Origin: Stomoxys calcitrans
Taxonomy: Eukaryota > Arthropoda > Insecta > Diptera > Muscidae
Direction of reading: 5' to 3'
Assembly: GCF_963082655.1 (NCBI RefSeq)
Contig: NC_081556.1
Location: 149,479,001 to 149,543,000 of the forward strand
DNA: 64,000 bases
Position numbers and translations under genes: made by a program. This document shows positions 36,530 through 47,798 of the stretch, one piece after another. Below the pieces are notes generated by a model. The model worked only from the letters and a program-made list of their open reading frames with translations, searched no databases and had not been told where the DNA came from. The stretch's first letter is position 1. Each line of letters starts with the position of its first letter.

Positions 36530-39260
36530 TTCGTTCATTTAGGTACTAAAAAGTACCAAAAAGTACGAAATGGTACTTTTTACCCAGCTCGAATGGAAAG
36601 TACTAGAATTATGTTCTTGGGCTCAAATTAAAAAACGTCCGGAGAAAATAAGGTTTGTTAAAAAAATTTCGCAAAATGGTACCGGAAGTGGGAGAGTACG
36701 CTGAATTTTGAAATTTAAGTACACTATGGCAACCTAACTTAGTTGGTGGCTATAAGAGTTTTTGTAAATTTGTACAGTTATGTACTAAAAAGTACCAAAA
36801 AGGTACGAAATGGGCGGATGGATGGAGCTAGAATTTTGAAATTTGACTTAAAAGACATCTGGCGCCAAACGATAACGGTGAAAAACAGTAAGGGGAAATA
36901 AGTACTGGTAACCGGAGAAAACGTTCGTTTAGTACCAAAATTGGTACCATTGGGTACTTTCTATACAAATGGAGCTAGAGGGTGACTTAATGATCTTATC
37001 ACAATTCGTACTTTTTGGTACTAAAATTGGTACCATTTGGTAATTTTTTTTATAGATGGAGCTAGAGGTCTAAAATTTAGGAATTAAAAAACTATGATGG
37101 GTGACTGTGATCTTTTTACAATTCGTACATTTGGGTACAAATATTGGTGCCATTTGGTACTTTCTGTGCAAATTGAGCAATTTGGCATGTAGGTACAACT
37201 AGGAAAAATATGGTGGGTGACTAAATGATTTTTTCACAATTCGAACATTTCGGTACCAAAATTTTTACTTTCTGAATTGATGGAGCTAGAGGTCCAAAAT
37301 TTGCCATGTAGGTACAACTTGGAAATTAATGATGGATGACGAAATGATCTATTTAAAATTTTTACATTTTGGCACCAAAATTGGTACCATTTTGTACTTT
37401 GTACATAGATGGAGCTAAAGGTCTGAAACTTGGCATGTAGGTACAACTGGATGACAAATTTATCTATTTAAAATTTGTACATTTTGGCACCAAAATTGGT
37501 ACCATTTTGTACTTTGTACATAGATGGAGCTAAAGGTCTGAAACTTGGCATGTAGGTACAACTGGATGGCAAAATGATCTATTTAAAATTTTTACATTTT
37601 GGCACCAAATTTGGTACCATTTTGTACCTTCTTCATAGATAGAGCTAAAGGTATGAAATTTGGAATGTAGGTACAACTAGAAAAGATATGGTGGGTGACC
37701 TTATGATCTATTCGCAATACGTACATTTCGATAACATTTTGTACTTTCTACACAGATGGAGCTAAAAGTCTGAAACTAGGCATGTAGGTACAAGTAGGGT
37801 ATAAATGATGGGTGACCAAATGACCTACTCAAAATTCGTACATTTTAGTACCAAAAGTGGTACCATTTAGTGCTCTCCTCACAAATGGAACTAGAGGTCT
37901 GAAATTTGATAAATATAATATGATCCTTTTACATTTTTACATTTGGGTACCAAAATTGGTACCATTTGGTACTTTCTGTGCAGATAGAACCAGAGGTCTG
38001 AAATGTGGCACGTAGGTAGAACTTATATATAAATGATGGACGATTATATTTTTCCGGAATTTGGTATGTAGGTACAAATAAGAAATAAATGATGGATGAC
38101 TTAATGATAAATTCAAAATTAGGACATTTTGGTACCAAAATTGGTACCATTTTGTACTTTCTTCATAGATTGAGCTAGAAGTCCGGAATTTAGCCTGTAG
38201 GTATAACGAAGAAATAAATGATGGATGACTTAATGATAAATTCAAAATTCTGACATTTTGGTACCAAAATTGGTACCATTTTGTACTTTCTTCATAGATG
38301 GAGCTAGAAGTCCGGAATTTGGCATGTAGGTACAACTAAGAAATAAATTATGAATGACTTAATGATCAATTCAAAATTAGGACATTTTAGTACCAAAATT
38401 GGTACCATTTTGTACTTTCTTCATAGATTGAGCTAGAAGTCCGGAATTTGGCCTGTAGGTATAACTAAGAAATAAATGATGGATGACTAAATGATCAATT
38501 CAAAATTAGGTCATTTTGGTACCAAAATTGGTACCATTTTGTACTTTCTTCATAGATGGAGCTAGAGGTCTGAAATTTGGCATGTAGGTAGCACAAAAAA
38601 TATATTATTGGTGACTTTGTGATCTATTAAAAATGCATACATTTTGGTACCAAAATTGGTACCACTTGGTAATTTCTTTACGGATGGTACTAGAGGTGTG
38701 GAATTTGACATGCAGGTACAACTAGGACAAATATGATGGGTGACTAAATAATCTATCCACAATTCGTACATTTCTGTACTATTTGGTACTTTTTTTGCAG
38801 ATGAATCTAGAGGTCTGGAATTTGGCATGTAGGTACAAAAAGAAAATATATAAAGGGTGGCGAAATGATTCATTCAAAATTGGTACAAAATAGTACGAAA
38901 TAGCTTATATTTGCCTACAGCGCACGGGGACTGCTAAAATTAAGCAATTTACGAACATTGTTGCATTATTGACTAAATCACAACATTTCATTGTAGAAAA
39001 CGTACTAATTGCGGTGTAATTGGTGCTTTGAAAGAATATGTTGGGCAACTACAAGATTTTTTTTTTTGATATTTAGGTACTCAAACATACAAAATAATAA
39101 TTTCTGAACGGAGTGAGATAAAGTTCTCAAAATTGGGATACAAGTACACCATGACTATACATATTTGGTGACCAGAAGATAATTAAAAACCGTAATTTTA
39201 GGTACTTTCTTTGCGAATTGAGCTAAAACACTCGAAATTGGGATTGGGTTTCATATATAC
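36530..39260. repeat. 129-bp satellite with paired GGTACC dyads, ~20 units
   Basis: Each unit carries GATGGAGCTAGAGGTCTG, AATTTGGCATGTAGGTACAA, GATGGGTGACTAAATGATC and GGTACCAAAATTGGTACC. The dyad starts at 38131, 38260, 38389, 38518 and 38646, giving a period of 128-129. The left 600 bases and the last few hundred bases are degenerate, as expected for array edges. Minus-strand frames of 70-132 codons reflect 129 being 3 x 43 and are not genes. I recognise no known satellite name. Confidence 0.92.
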
Positions 39261-39272
39261 CTTGACAATGTA

Positions 39273-39509
39273 TTGGTTTGCCCAAAAAGTAATTGCGGAT
39301 TTTTCATATAGTCGGCGTTGACAAATTTTTACACAGCTTGTGACTCTGTAATTGCATTCTTTCTTCTGTCAGTTATCAGCTGTTACTTTTAGCTTGCTTT
39401 AGAAAAAAAGTGTAAAAAAAGTATATTTGATTAAAGTTTATTGTAAGTTTTATTAAAAATGCATTTACTTTCTTTTAAAAAATCCGCAATTACTTTTTGG
39501 GCAACCCAA
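39273..39509. mobile_element. Mariner-type MITE, second copy
   Basis: A 237-base element between TA at 39271-39272 and 39510-39511, with ends TTGGTTTGCCCAAAAAGTAA and, inverted, TTGGGTTGCCCAAAAAGTAA. It is the reverse complement of the 24.74 kb copy through its whole interior. The flanks (GGGCGACTTAATGATTTTT on the right) are worn satellite sequence, so it landed inside the 129-bp array. Confidence 0.93.
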
Positions 39510-40282
39510 TATATTGGGCGACTTAATGATTTTTCTGTTTTCAAGTTTTCAAGAAAAATGTATGAATTTTAAAATTGAATTCAACGACAACATCATTGAC
39601 AGCATCATAACCAAAGTCATCTGCAGCATCACCTTCAATAAAAAAATCACCACATCAGCGACATCATCAGCATCATCACTGGCATCTTGATCATCCTCAT
39701 CATTGACATATTCTCATAAAAACAGCAAAAAAAAATTAATCCAATGTTGGTTGCACTTCTCTACGAGTTTCGACATTCGAGATGGTGGCACGCCTCACTC
39801 TGGATGCGAGGCTGTTGCTTTAATTAATGCTTTCGCTGCTGTTTGGAGAATCGTTGTCATATTTTCATCTTGACTTGTTGTTGTTGTTGTTGGTGGTGGT
39901 TGGGTTTTCATCTGCTCTTTAATGCATATTTATGAGCACAGCACGGTGAGTGTGGCTTTCACAAAGTAGGACAAGTTTTTCATGCCATTCGCATGTTGTG
40001 CGTTCGCTAATTCACTTTTTGTTGATGTGGCGGTTGTTGTTGTTGTTGTTGTGCATAATTTTGTTCATTTTGTGTTGTTGTTTTATATTTCTGTACGTTC
40101 TTCTTGCATGGAAGTGAATAATGATGGCTCATTTGACCGGGTCTTAATTAAATACAAGGTCTCAATTGCAATTTGTTAAAATAAGTAGCTGTAGCTGCCT
40201 GTTTGTCAATGAAGTTGAAATTGTTAATTTACTCCTGAGGAGGTATGGGATTGGGGGGTGACTTTTTGTTGCTGTTCTTTTT
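39510..40282. other. Satellite edge, then unique DNA
   Basis: The first ~50 bases are degenerate satellite. Beyond it are CATCATCAGCATCATCACTG-like tracts (39600-39700) and GTTGTTGTTGTTGTTGTTG at about 40033-40051. No coding evidence. Confidence 0.45.
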
Positions 40283-41289
40283 AAACCCACCACCATAGGA
40301 TGGGGAGTGTATTCATTTAGTCCTTCCATTTGCAACACGATGAAATCAGTGTTGCCATTCAGGAAAATTATATCCTACCAAAATTTAAGAAAAATCCTAC
40401 CAAACCCGACCAAAACCTAATCCGAACAGGCAGGTTAAGTTCTTAAACGGGTCAAATCGGACCATATTTGTATGTAGCTTACCAAATTTTATCGAAAATA
40501 ATGAAATTTTCAAATCTGGGGGGTGCTCAGCCTAAACCTCAGAGGCCGTTCTTCGCTTATGGCTGCCATATAGTCCTATCTCCCGATTTAGAGCCTTAAG
40601 CTTATAAAAAACACCTTTATTAACCGATTTTGCTTCCGATATCCGACCCCAAGTGGAGAATGGGTTGGGCGGCCCTCTTAGGCACCCCACCACAGATGTT
40701 GATACACATCTCCGAGATCTGGTGTTTTTGGAAATTAAGGTAAGGGGAAGGATCCAGCAGTAAAGCACCATCTAGATTCTTACACACAAAGTTGAATTTC
40801 ATATTCGTTATCTGCTCCCAAATACCTTTTATTTGTAGTCTCATATATATATGATCGAGTAAAATTTCAATTTGAGGTGCTTTTTGGGGGTTGGGCTACC
40901 CGCAAATACTTAGACATGTTTTGTTTTGTTATATTCGTAATCTTCTCCCGAATACCTTTCATTTGAGTTGAACGTCCAATATGTCTGTTTAAGGAACTTT
41001 TGGGGTTGGAGTGGCTCCCGGGTTCCTAGGGCCCAAACTTTAGTACCATATTCGTATTCTACTCTCCATTACCTTTCATTTGATACCCATATTGTTCATA
41101 TCGGTCAACCTTGATTGTGGGTGGTGTTTTTGCGGTAACTGGGGAGGGTCCGTCCCCTTTCCATATCAACAAATTATTTAGCCGATTCCTCCTTCCTGAC
41201 CATATTAGTAATCTACTCCCAAATATCTTTCATTCGAGTCCCATATTGTCATTATAGTCAAATATGCCTATTTGAAGGGGTTTTGGGGT
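40283..41289 (+). mobile_element. Helentron-like element, second internal unit type
   Basis: It opens with AAACCCACCACCATAGGATG and the usual CCTTCCATTTGCAACACG. The interior uses CTCCCAAATACCTTTCATTT, GAGTCCCATATTGTCATT units of roughly 120-130 bases rather than the ~153-bp type. The same unit occurs in reverse at 44.86-45.69 kb and eroded at 0.18-0.83 kb. No 3' hairpin is seen before the 29-bp repeats begin. Confidence 0.65.
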
Positions 41290-41612
41290 CTTCAGAAAAT
41301 TTTGTCAAAATTTTATTTCTGTAGAAAATTTTGTCAAAAATTTATTTCTATAGAAAAATTTGTCAAAATTTTATTTCATTAGAAAATTTGGTCAAAAAAC
41401 TTATTTTTATGAAAAACTTTGTCAAAACTTTATTTCTTTAAAAAATATTGTCAAAATTTTATTTCTATAGAAAATTTTGTCTACAGAAAATTTGGTCAAA
41501 ATTTTATTTCTATAGAAAATTTGGTCAAAATTTTATTTCTATAGAAATTTTTTTCAAAATTTTATTTTTATGGAAAATTTTGTCAAAATTTTATTTCTGT
41601 AGAAAATTTGAT
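41290..41612 (+). repeat. 29-bp minisatellite (AAAATTTTGTCAAAATTTTA) inside a Helentron
   Basis: About eleven units of AAAATTTTGTCAAAATTTTA followed by TTTCTATAG. They differ from the 8.3-11.0 kb array mainly by TATAG instead of TATGGG. Helentron interior lies on both sides. Confidence 0.92.
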
Positions 41613-42236
41613 ATGACTCCCAACAGCTGTGCCAAGTACGGTCCAAATCGGTCTATAACCAGATATAGCTCCCATATAAACCGATCTTCCTGAGCCACTG
41701 GAAGCCTCAATTTTCACCCGATTTGGCTGAAATTTTGCACATAGTATTCTGTTATGACTTCCAACAACTGTGCCAAGTACGGTTCAAATCGGTCAAGAAC
41801 ATGATATAGCTCCCATATAAACCGATCTCCCGATTTGACTTCCTGAGCCCCTAGAAGCCTTAATTGTCATCCAATTTGGCTGAAATTTTGAACATAGTAT
41901 TCTGATATGGCTCCCAACAAATATGTCAAGTACGGTCTAAATCGGTCATGAACATGATATAGCTCCCATATAAACCCATCTCCCGATTTGACTTCTAGGG
42001 CCCCTGGAAGCCTTAATCTTTGTCCGATTTGGCTGAAATTTTGCATGTAGTGTTCCGATATGACTCCCAACAACGGAGCCAAGTACGGTCTAAATCGGTC
42101 GAGAACATGATATAGCTCCCATATAAACCGATCTCCCGATTTTACTTCCCGAGCCTCTGGAAGCCTCAATTTTCACCCGATTTGGCTGAAATTTTGCACA
42201 TAGTGTTCTGTTATGACTCCCAACAACTGAGCCAAT
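41613..42236 (+). mobile_element. DINE-1-like Helentron internal array, four units
   Basis: Units of ~153 bases with GATATAGCTCCCATATAAAC, CGATCTCCCGATTTGACTTC and GAGCCCCTGGAAGCCTTAAT. The block that is CTAGAGGGCG elsewhere reads CTGGAAGCC here. No termini are present, and it stops abruptly at GAGCCAATGG. Confidence 0.8.
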
Positions 42237-43464
42237 GGTAAATTTTTAACAATTTTCCTTCGTTCCATTTTCGAATGCTTAAAGAAGTGTCTAAGGATGA
42301 ATTATGAGAAATTCAGTGAACTCTGTTATGAAATTCCCACTATTTTTGAGTCTACGCAATGACTTATCTGTGGCCACTCATTTTGGGCATTACCCGGTGA
42401 ACGTAAACAGCATTTGTGAGCAATCATATTTTGCTTTTAACAAAATAATAAAAAGCTTGAAGGTAAAAATTTCAATGTGCAGGTGTCTGCTATTGCAAAA
42501 GTTTGATAACATACAAGAATCGTGTCGCCTCACTTTGCTTATCGGAAATTCGTTAAAGAATGCATCACTTTCTTTGAAAAACCATTTAAAAAATGCAATA
42601 CAAGCAAAACAAGTGTCAAACATGAGTGCAAACATGAGTTGCCTCCATTCACGATTAGAATATCGGTCAAATAAAGATTAGCAATGAGACAAATGCACCA
42701 ACTAACCTGTATCACGGCAGTGGTGTAGTGGCTAGAAGAAGTAGATATTAAATGTGGGTTATAAGAAACATTTTCAAGTTTATTTTAAATAAAGGCCTTA
42801 AAGGTCAGCCATCTACACCTGCGATTGTCATTGTGGGCTTTGTACAGAAAACTGCTTACTAAGCTCCTTCTATGGCCATGTCTCCTCGAGTACGTTGGTA
42901 TAAAATCTAGTAATTCAAAATTTCCCCCTCATGTGAGTAGTCTTAAGTGTTCCTCTACCAATTATTTGCATCACAAGATGATCTATTTTCCCGCATTGGG
43001 GTGAAACGAAAATCTCTGTTGGGAAATATTGAAGCAGATGTGCTTGGTGCCACCATCCATCCCATAGAGAGCTCTTCACAATGAATTGTTTTTGGATAGG
43101 AAAACAGCAAAAAAAGAATTCTTTGCTTGGCTGATAAATATTTTCCCACTAATGAGAGAAACCCAACTCAAAAACAAAAATGAAATATTGGAAAATTAAA
43201 GGCATGTGGCATTTTTCTGGGAGGGGAAATTGTCTGAAAACTGTTCAATACAATTTCTTCTAGCCCCACCCATGTAAGTGGAAATCATTGATGGCAAATG
43301 TTGCATCATTTTCTAGGATTTCTTATTGATACTAAACAGCAATGCCAATGGACATGAAAAGAACTTGAATCGATATTTAAAAGCAAATATTGCTTAACAA
43401 TTTCTTTCCAATGGATCATTAAGGCAAACAAATTAAAAAACAAAAGTCATGAAAGAAGCCGTTT
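42237..43464. other. Unique DNA with one 125-codon frame
   Basis: The longest non-repetitive frame in the left 60 kb (42304-42681, plus) has Ser/Asn/Lys-rich sequence, no signal peptide and no recognised domain. Its start has no strong context and no splice signals were found. I treat it as chance. Confidence 0.35.
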
Positions 43465-44528
43465 TACAAAAATTCTGCCAAATCGAATGAGAATTGCGCC
43501 CTCTAGAGGCTCAAGAAGTCAAGATCCCAGATCGATTTATATGGCAGCTATATTAGGTTATATTCCGATTTGCGCCATACTTAGCACATTTCTTGGAAGT
43601 CATAACAAAACACCTCATGCAAAATTTCAGCCAAATCGGGTGAGAAATGCGCCCTCTGAAGGCTCAAGAAGTCAAGATCCAAGATCGATTTATATGGCAG
43701 CTATATCTGATAATATACCGATTTACACCATACTTAACACAGTTGTTGGGAGTGATACTGAAACACGACGTGCAAAATTTCAGTCAAATCGGACGAGAGT
43801 TGCGCCCTCTAGAGGCTCAAGAAGTCAAGACCCAAGATCGGTTTATATGGCAGCTATATCAGGTTATATACTGATTTGCGCCATACCTAGCATATTTATT
43901 GAAAATCATAACAAAACACGTCATGCTAGATTTCAGCCAAATCGCATGAGAATTGCGCCCTCTGGATGCTCAAGAAGTCAAGATCCAAGATCGGTTTATA
44001 TGGCAGCTATATTTGATTATATACCGATTTACACCATACTTAACACAGTTTTTGGAAGTGATAACAAAACACGTCATGCAAAATTTTTGTCAAATCGGAC
44101 GAGAGTTGCGCCCTCTGGAGGCTAAAGAAGTCAAGATCCAAGATCGGTTTATATGGCAGCTGTATCTGATTATGTACCGATTTACACCATACTTAACACA
44201 GTTGTTGGGAGTGATACTGAAACACGACGTGCAAAATTTCAGTCAAATCGGACGAGAGTTGCGCCCTCTAGAGGCTCAAGAATTCAAGACCCAAGATCGG
44301 TTTATATGGCAGCTATATCAAATGCTAGCTTTACTCCTTCGAAAGTTAGCCTGCTTTCGACAGACAGACGGATGGACGGACGGACATGGCTAGATCGACT
44401 TAAAATGTCATGACGATCAAGAATATATATACTTTATGGGATCTCAGACGCATATTTCGAGGTGTTACCAACAGAATGTAGGTAACACCTTTTATATCCA
44501 CCACCATACTATGGTGGTGGATATAAAA
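43465..44528 (-). mobile_element. DINE-1-like Helentron with rearranged 5' end
   Basis: Five to six units with GCGCCCTCTAGAGGCTCAAG, AAGTCAAGATCCAAGATCGG and TTTATATGGCAGCTATAT spaced about 153 bases. The core follows (inverted TGGCTAGATCGACTT, AAGAATATATATACTTTATG). The 5' terminus at the right end is replaced by two perfect hairpins (44461-44489 and 44490-44528). The 3' terminus is missing at the left. All minus-strand-oriented features mirror the plus copies elsewhere. Confidence 0.85.
44461..44528. repeat. Two adjacent perfect inverted repeats
   Basis: Hairpin 1: GGTGTTACC (44461-44469) and its exact complement GGTAACACC (44481-44489), loop 11. Hairpin 2: 19-base arms 44490-44508 and 44510-44528 (left arm TTTTATATCCACCACCATA), loop of one base. 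Other copies read a single-copy CGAAATTAGTATACCCCCAT at this position. Confidence 0.95.
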
Positions 44529-44859
44529 ACTATCCGCAAAAGTTTAATACAAATAAATGGGCATTGATAACACCTTTCCTTAACAATTGTGTACATTTTA
44601 TTTAGATTTCTGATATTTTTAAGTTTAAAAAATAAGATTTTCAGGCAATGAGGGAGTTATTTTTATTATTTTTGTTACTTCCTTTCTTAGTGCTTCATGT
44701 GCTTTTGGGTAGAGTTGCCAAATTAAAAAAAATAGATAACGATTTCTGATAACGAGAAATTAGAGCATATCGTAATCGTTAACGCAAATCGATTTTTTGT
44801 CGAAACATTTAATTAAACAATTTTCGTTATAAGTTACAGAATTGCGGTACAGGGGCCTC
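44529..44859. other. Unique AT-rich DNA
   Basis: No recognisable feature. A short AATAGATAACGATTTCTGAT/AACGAGAAATTAGAGC stretch is irregular and not interpreted. Confidence 0.4.
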
Positions 44860-45695
44860 TTCGGACTGCTTTGCCATTAAAAGATAACATGCTTCCACCT
44901 ACTCACTAATTAGAGAGCAGTGCGATGGTAGTTTGCCTCAACGACAAAAGAGCCCCCAAACTGGACTTATTTATTAACCACGGCAAAAACGTATTTGAAA
45001 CTAGGGCTTAAATCCGATATCTACTTTTAGGGGCAAGTGTCTTGGTGGCTACCCCACCCCCTAAATCGGACATATATACTGACAATGGCAATATGGGACA
45101 CAAATGGAATGGTATTTGTTAGTAGATTAAGATTTTAAATCCAAATGCGGGACCAAGTTTCTGAGAGTCCATCCCTTATGATAGTTTGCCTCAACGCCAA
45201 AAGAGCCCCCAAACTGGACTTATTTATTGACCACGGCAAAAACGTATTTGAAAGTAGAGCTCAAATCCGATATCTACTTTTAGGGGCAAGTGTCTTGGTG
45301 GCTACCCGACCCCCAAAACAATAGCCGAATACTGGACAAATTTACCGACCATCGAAATATGGAAATCAAGTGAAAGGTATTTTTGGGAATGGAGTGCGGT
45401 AATTGGTATAAAATTTTTGGGTCCAAGAACCTGGGGGGACGCCCCTTCCCAAAACTCGCCCGGGCGGACATGTTTACCGATTTGGACAATATGGGTATCA
45501 AATGAAAGGTATTTAAGAGTAGGATACGAACTTGACATACAAATTTCGCCCCAAGTATCCGGGGGTTCCCCCATCCCCAAATAACCCACCAAGATTACTC
45601 TTTCACCGCTTTGGGCAATATTGGTATCAAATAAGAGGTATCTAAAAGTAGAGTACAAATCTGACGTAAAAATGTATTCCTTGGTGTCTGAGAGG
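44860..45695 (-). repeat. Helentron-internal array, second unit type, reverse orientation
   Basis: Two long direct copies (about 44930-45060 and 45178-45312) share GCCTCAACGACAAAAGAGCC, TTATTGACCACGGCAAAAAC and GGGGCAAGTGTCTTGGTGGC. Three looser units follow with TATCAAATGAAAGGTATTT. The inverse of these words (AAATACCTTTCATTTGATA) is the unit of the 40.9-41.28 kb array. Confidence 0.65.
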
Positions 45696-45702
45696 CCTCC
45701 CC

Positions 45703-46160
45703 ACTCCCCCGTCCGTCCGTCCGTCTGTCTGTCGAAAGCACTCTAACATTCGAAGGAGTAAAGATAGCCACTTGAAATTTTGCACAAATACTTCTCATTA
45801 GTGTAGGTCGGTTGGTATTGTAAATGGGCCATATTGGTCCATGTTTTGATATAGCTGCCGCACAAACCGATTTTGGATCTTCACTTTTTGAGCCACTAGA
45901 GGGCGCCATTGTTATCCGATTTGGCTGAAATTTTGCATGAGGTGTTTCGTTACAACTTCCAACAACTGTGCTAAGTATGGTCCAAATCGGTCCATAACCT
46001 GATATAGCTGTCATATAAACCGATCTTGGATCTTGACTTATTGAGCCTCTAGAGGGCTCAATTCTCGTCCGATTTAACTGAAATTTTGCATGACGTATTT
46101 TGCTATGACTTCCAACAACTGTGCTAAGCATGATTCAAAGCGGTTCATAATCTGGTATAG
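45703..46160 (+). mobile_element. DINE-1-like Helentron fragment, interrupted by another Helentron
   Basis: It begins in the core (CCCGTCCGTCCGTCCGTCTG) and contains two and a half units of the CTAGAGGG type, including the 13/13 CTCF-like CCACTAGAGGGCG at 45893-45905. It is cut at GCGGTTCATAATCTGGTATA, where a new Helentron 5' end starts. Confidence 0.8.
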
Positions 46161-47418
46161 TTTTTTTATACCCACCACCGAAGGATGGGGTTATATTCAT
46201 TTTGTCATTCCGTTTGCAACACATCGAAATATCCATTTCCGACCCTATAAAGTATATATATTCTTGATCAGCGTAAAAATCTAAGACGATCTAGACATGT
46301 CCGTCCGTCTGTCTGTTGAAATCACGCTATAGTCTTTAAAAATAGAGATATTGAGCTGAAAATTTGCCCAGATTCTTTTTTTGTCCATAAGCAGGCTAAG
46401 TTCGAAGATGGGCTATATCGAACTATGTCTTGATATAGCCCCCATATAGACCGATCCGCCGATTTAGGGTCTTAGGCCCATAAAAGCCACATTTATTATC
46501 CGATTTTGTTGAAATTTGGGGCAGTGAGTTGTGTTAGGCCCTTCGACATCCTTCGACAATTTGGCTCAGATCGGTCCAGATTTGGATATAGCTGCCATAT
46601 AGACCGATCCTCCGATTTAGGGTCTAAGGCCCATAAAAGCCACATTTATTATCCGATTTCGCTGAAATTTGGGACAGTGAGTTGTCTTAGGCCCTTCGAC
46701 ATCCTTCGTTAAATTGGCACAGATCGGTACAGATTTGGATATAGCTGCCATATAGACCGATCCTCCGATTATGGGTCTTAGGCCCACAAAAGCCACATTT
46801 ATTATCCGATTTTGATGAAATTCGGGACAGTGAGTTGTCTTAGGCCCTTCGACATCCTTCGTTAAATTGGCCCAGATCGGTACAGATTTTGGATATAGCT
46901 GCCATATAGACCGATCCTCCGACTAAGGGTCTTAGGCCCACAAAAGCCACATTTATTATCCGATTTTGATGAAATTCGGGACAGTGAATTGTGTAAGGCC
47001 CGTCGACATCCTTCGTTAATTTGGCTCAGATCGGTCCAAATTTGGATATAGCTGCCATATAGATCGATCCTCCGATTTATGGTGTAAGGCCCATAGGAGC
47101 CACATTCATTATCCGATTTTGCTGAAATTTGGGACAGTGAGTTGTGTTAGGCCCTTTGACATATTTCTTCAATTTGGTCCAGATCGGTTCAGATTTAGAT
47201 ATAGCTGCCATATAGACCGATTTCTTGATTTATGGTTTTGGGCCCATAAAATGCTCATTTAGTGTCCGATGTCGCCGAAATTTGGAACAGTGAGCTAAGT
47301 TAAGCCCCTTGACAAACTTCTGCAATATCGCACAGATCGGTCCAGATTTGGATATAGCTGCCATATAGACCGATATCTAGGTTTTAGGTTTTGGGGCCAT
47401 AAAAGACGCATTTATTTT
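46161..47418 (+). mobile_element. DINE-1-like Helentron, sister of the 28.19 kb copy, 3'-truncated
   Basis: TTTTTTTATACCCACCACCG, AAGGATGGGG, the core CCCTATAAAGTATATATATT and about seven units with CCCATAAAAGCCACATTTAT. The 5' ~250 bases differ from the 28.19 kb copy at only a few positions. It stops at AAAAGACGCATTTATTTTTA with no hairpin. Confidence 0.85.
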
Positions 47419-47798
47419 TAATTTCCATCTTTTCTTTATTTGTGGAGTATTTTTGCCTTTGCTAATCATATATCATACCAAATTTCCCTTCATCCCCCTA
47501 TCCCCTTTGATTAATTTAAAATTCCATAAGCCCCGCCTGAGAAAAACATTTCCCACAATTTCATAATGTTAAAATAAATATGAATGGTGTTAAGTCATTT
47601 CCTTTCAACACTTCATTGATTATGCGGCCATATACGAGAGTATATGAGACATATTTGGGAGCAATTCATAAGAAGTCATTTTGGAAGAAAAAAAATTGGC
47701 ATTTATCGCTTCACTCAGTCATTTCCTTTTAATTTTGATTTGTATTCATAGCCATGATGAAGTGTTTTTATATGCATGCTCTCTGTTTTTATTTACAG
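47419..47798. other. Unique DNA upstream of a splice-acceptor-like site
   Basis: Ends in CTCTGTTTTTATTTACAG (47781-47798), a good fly 3' splice-site sequence. No protein domain is seen. Confidence 0.4.

Noticed and set aside
42304..42681. 125-codon non-repetitive frame
   Set aside because: No domain, signal peptide, splice sites or biased composition; length is possible by chance in 64 kb.
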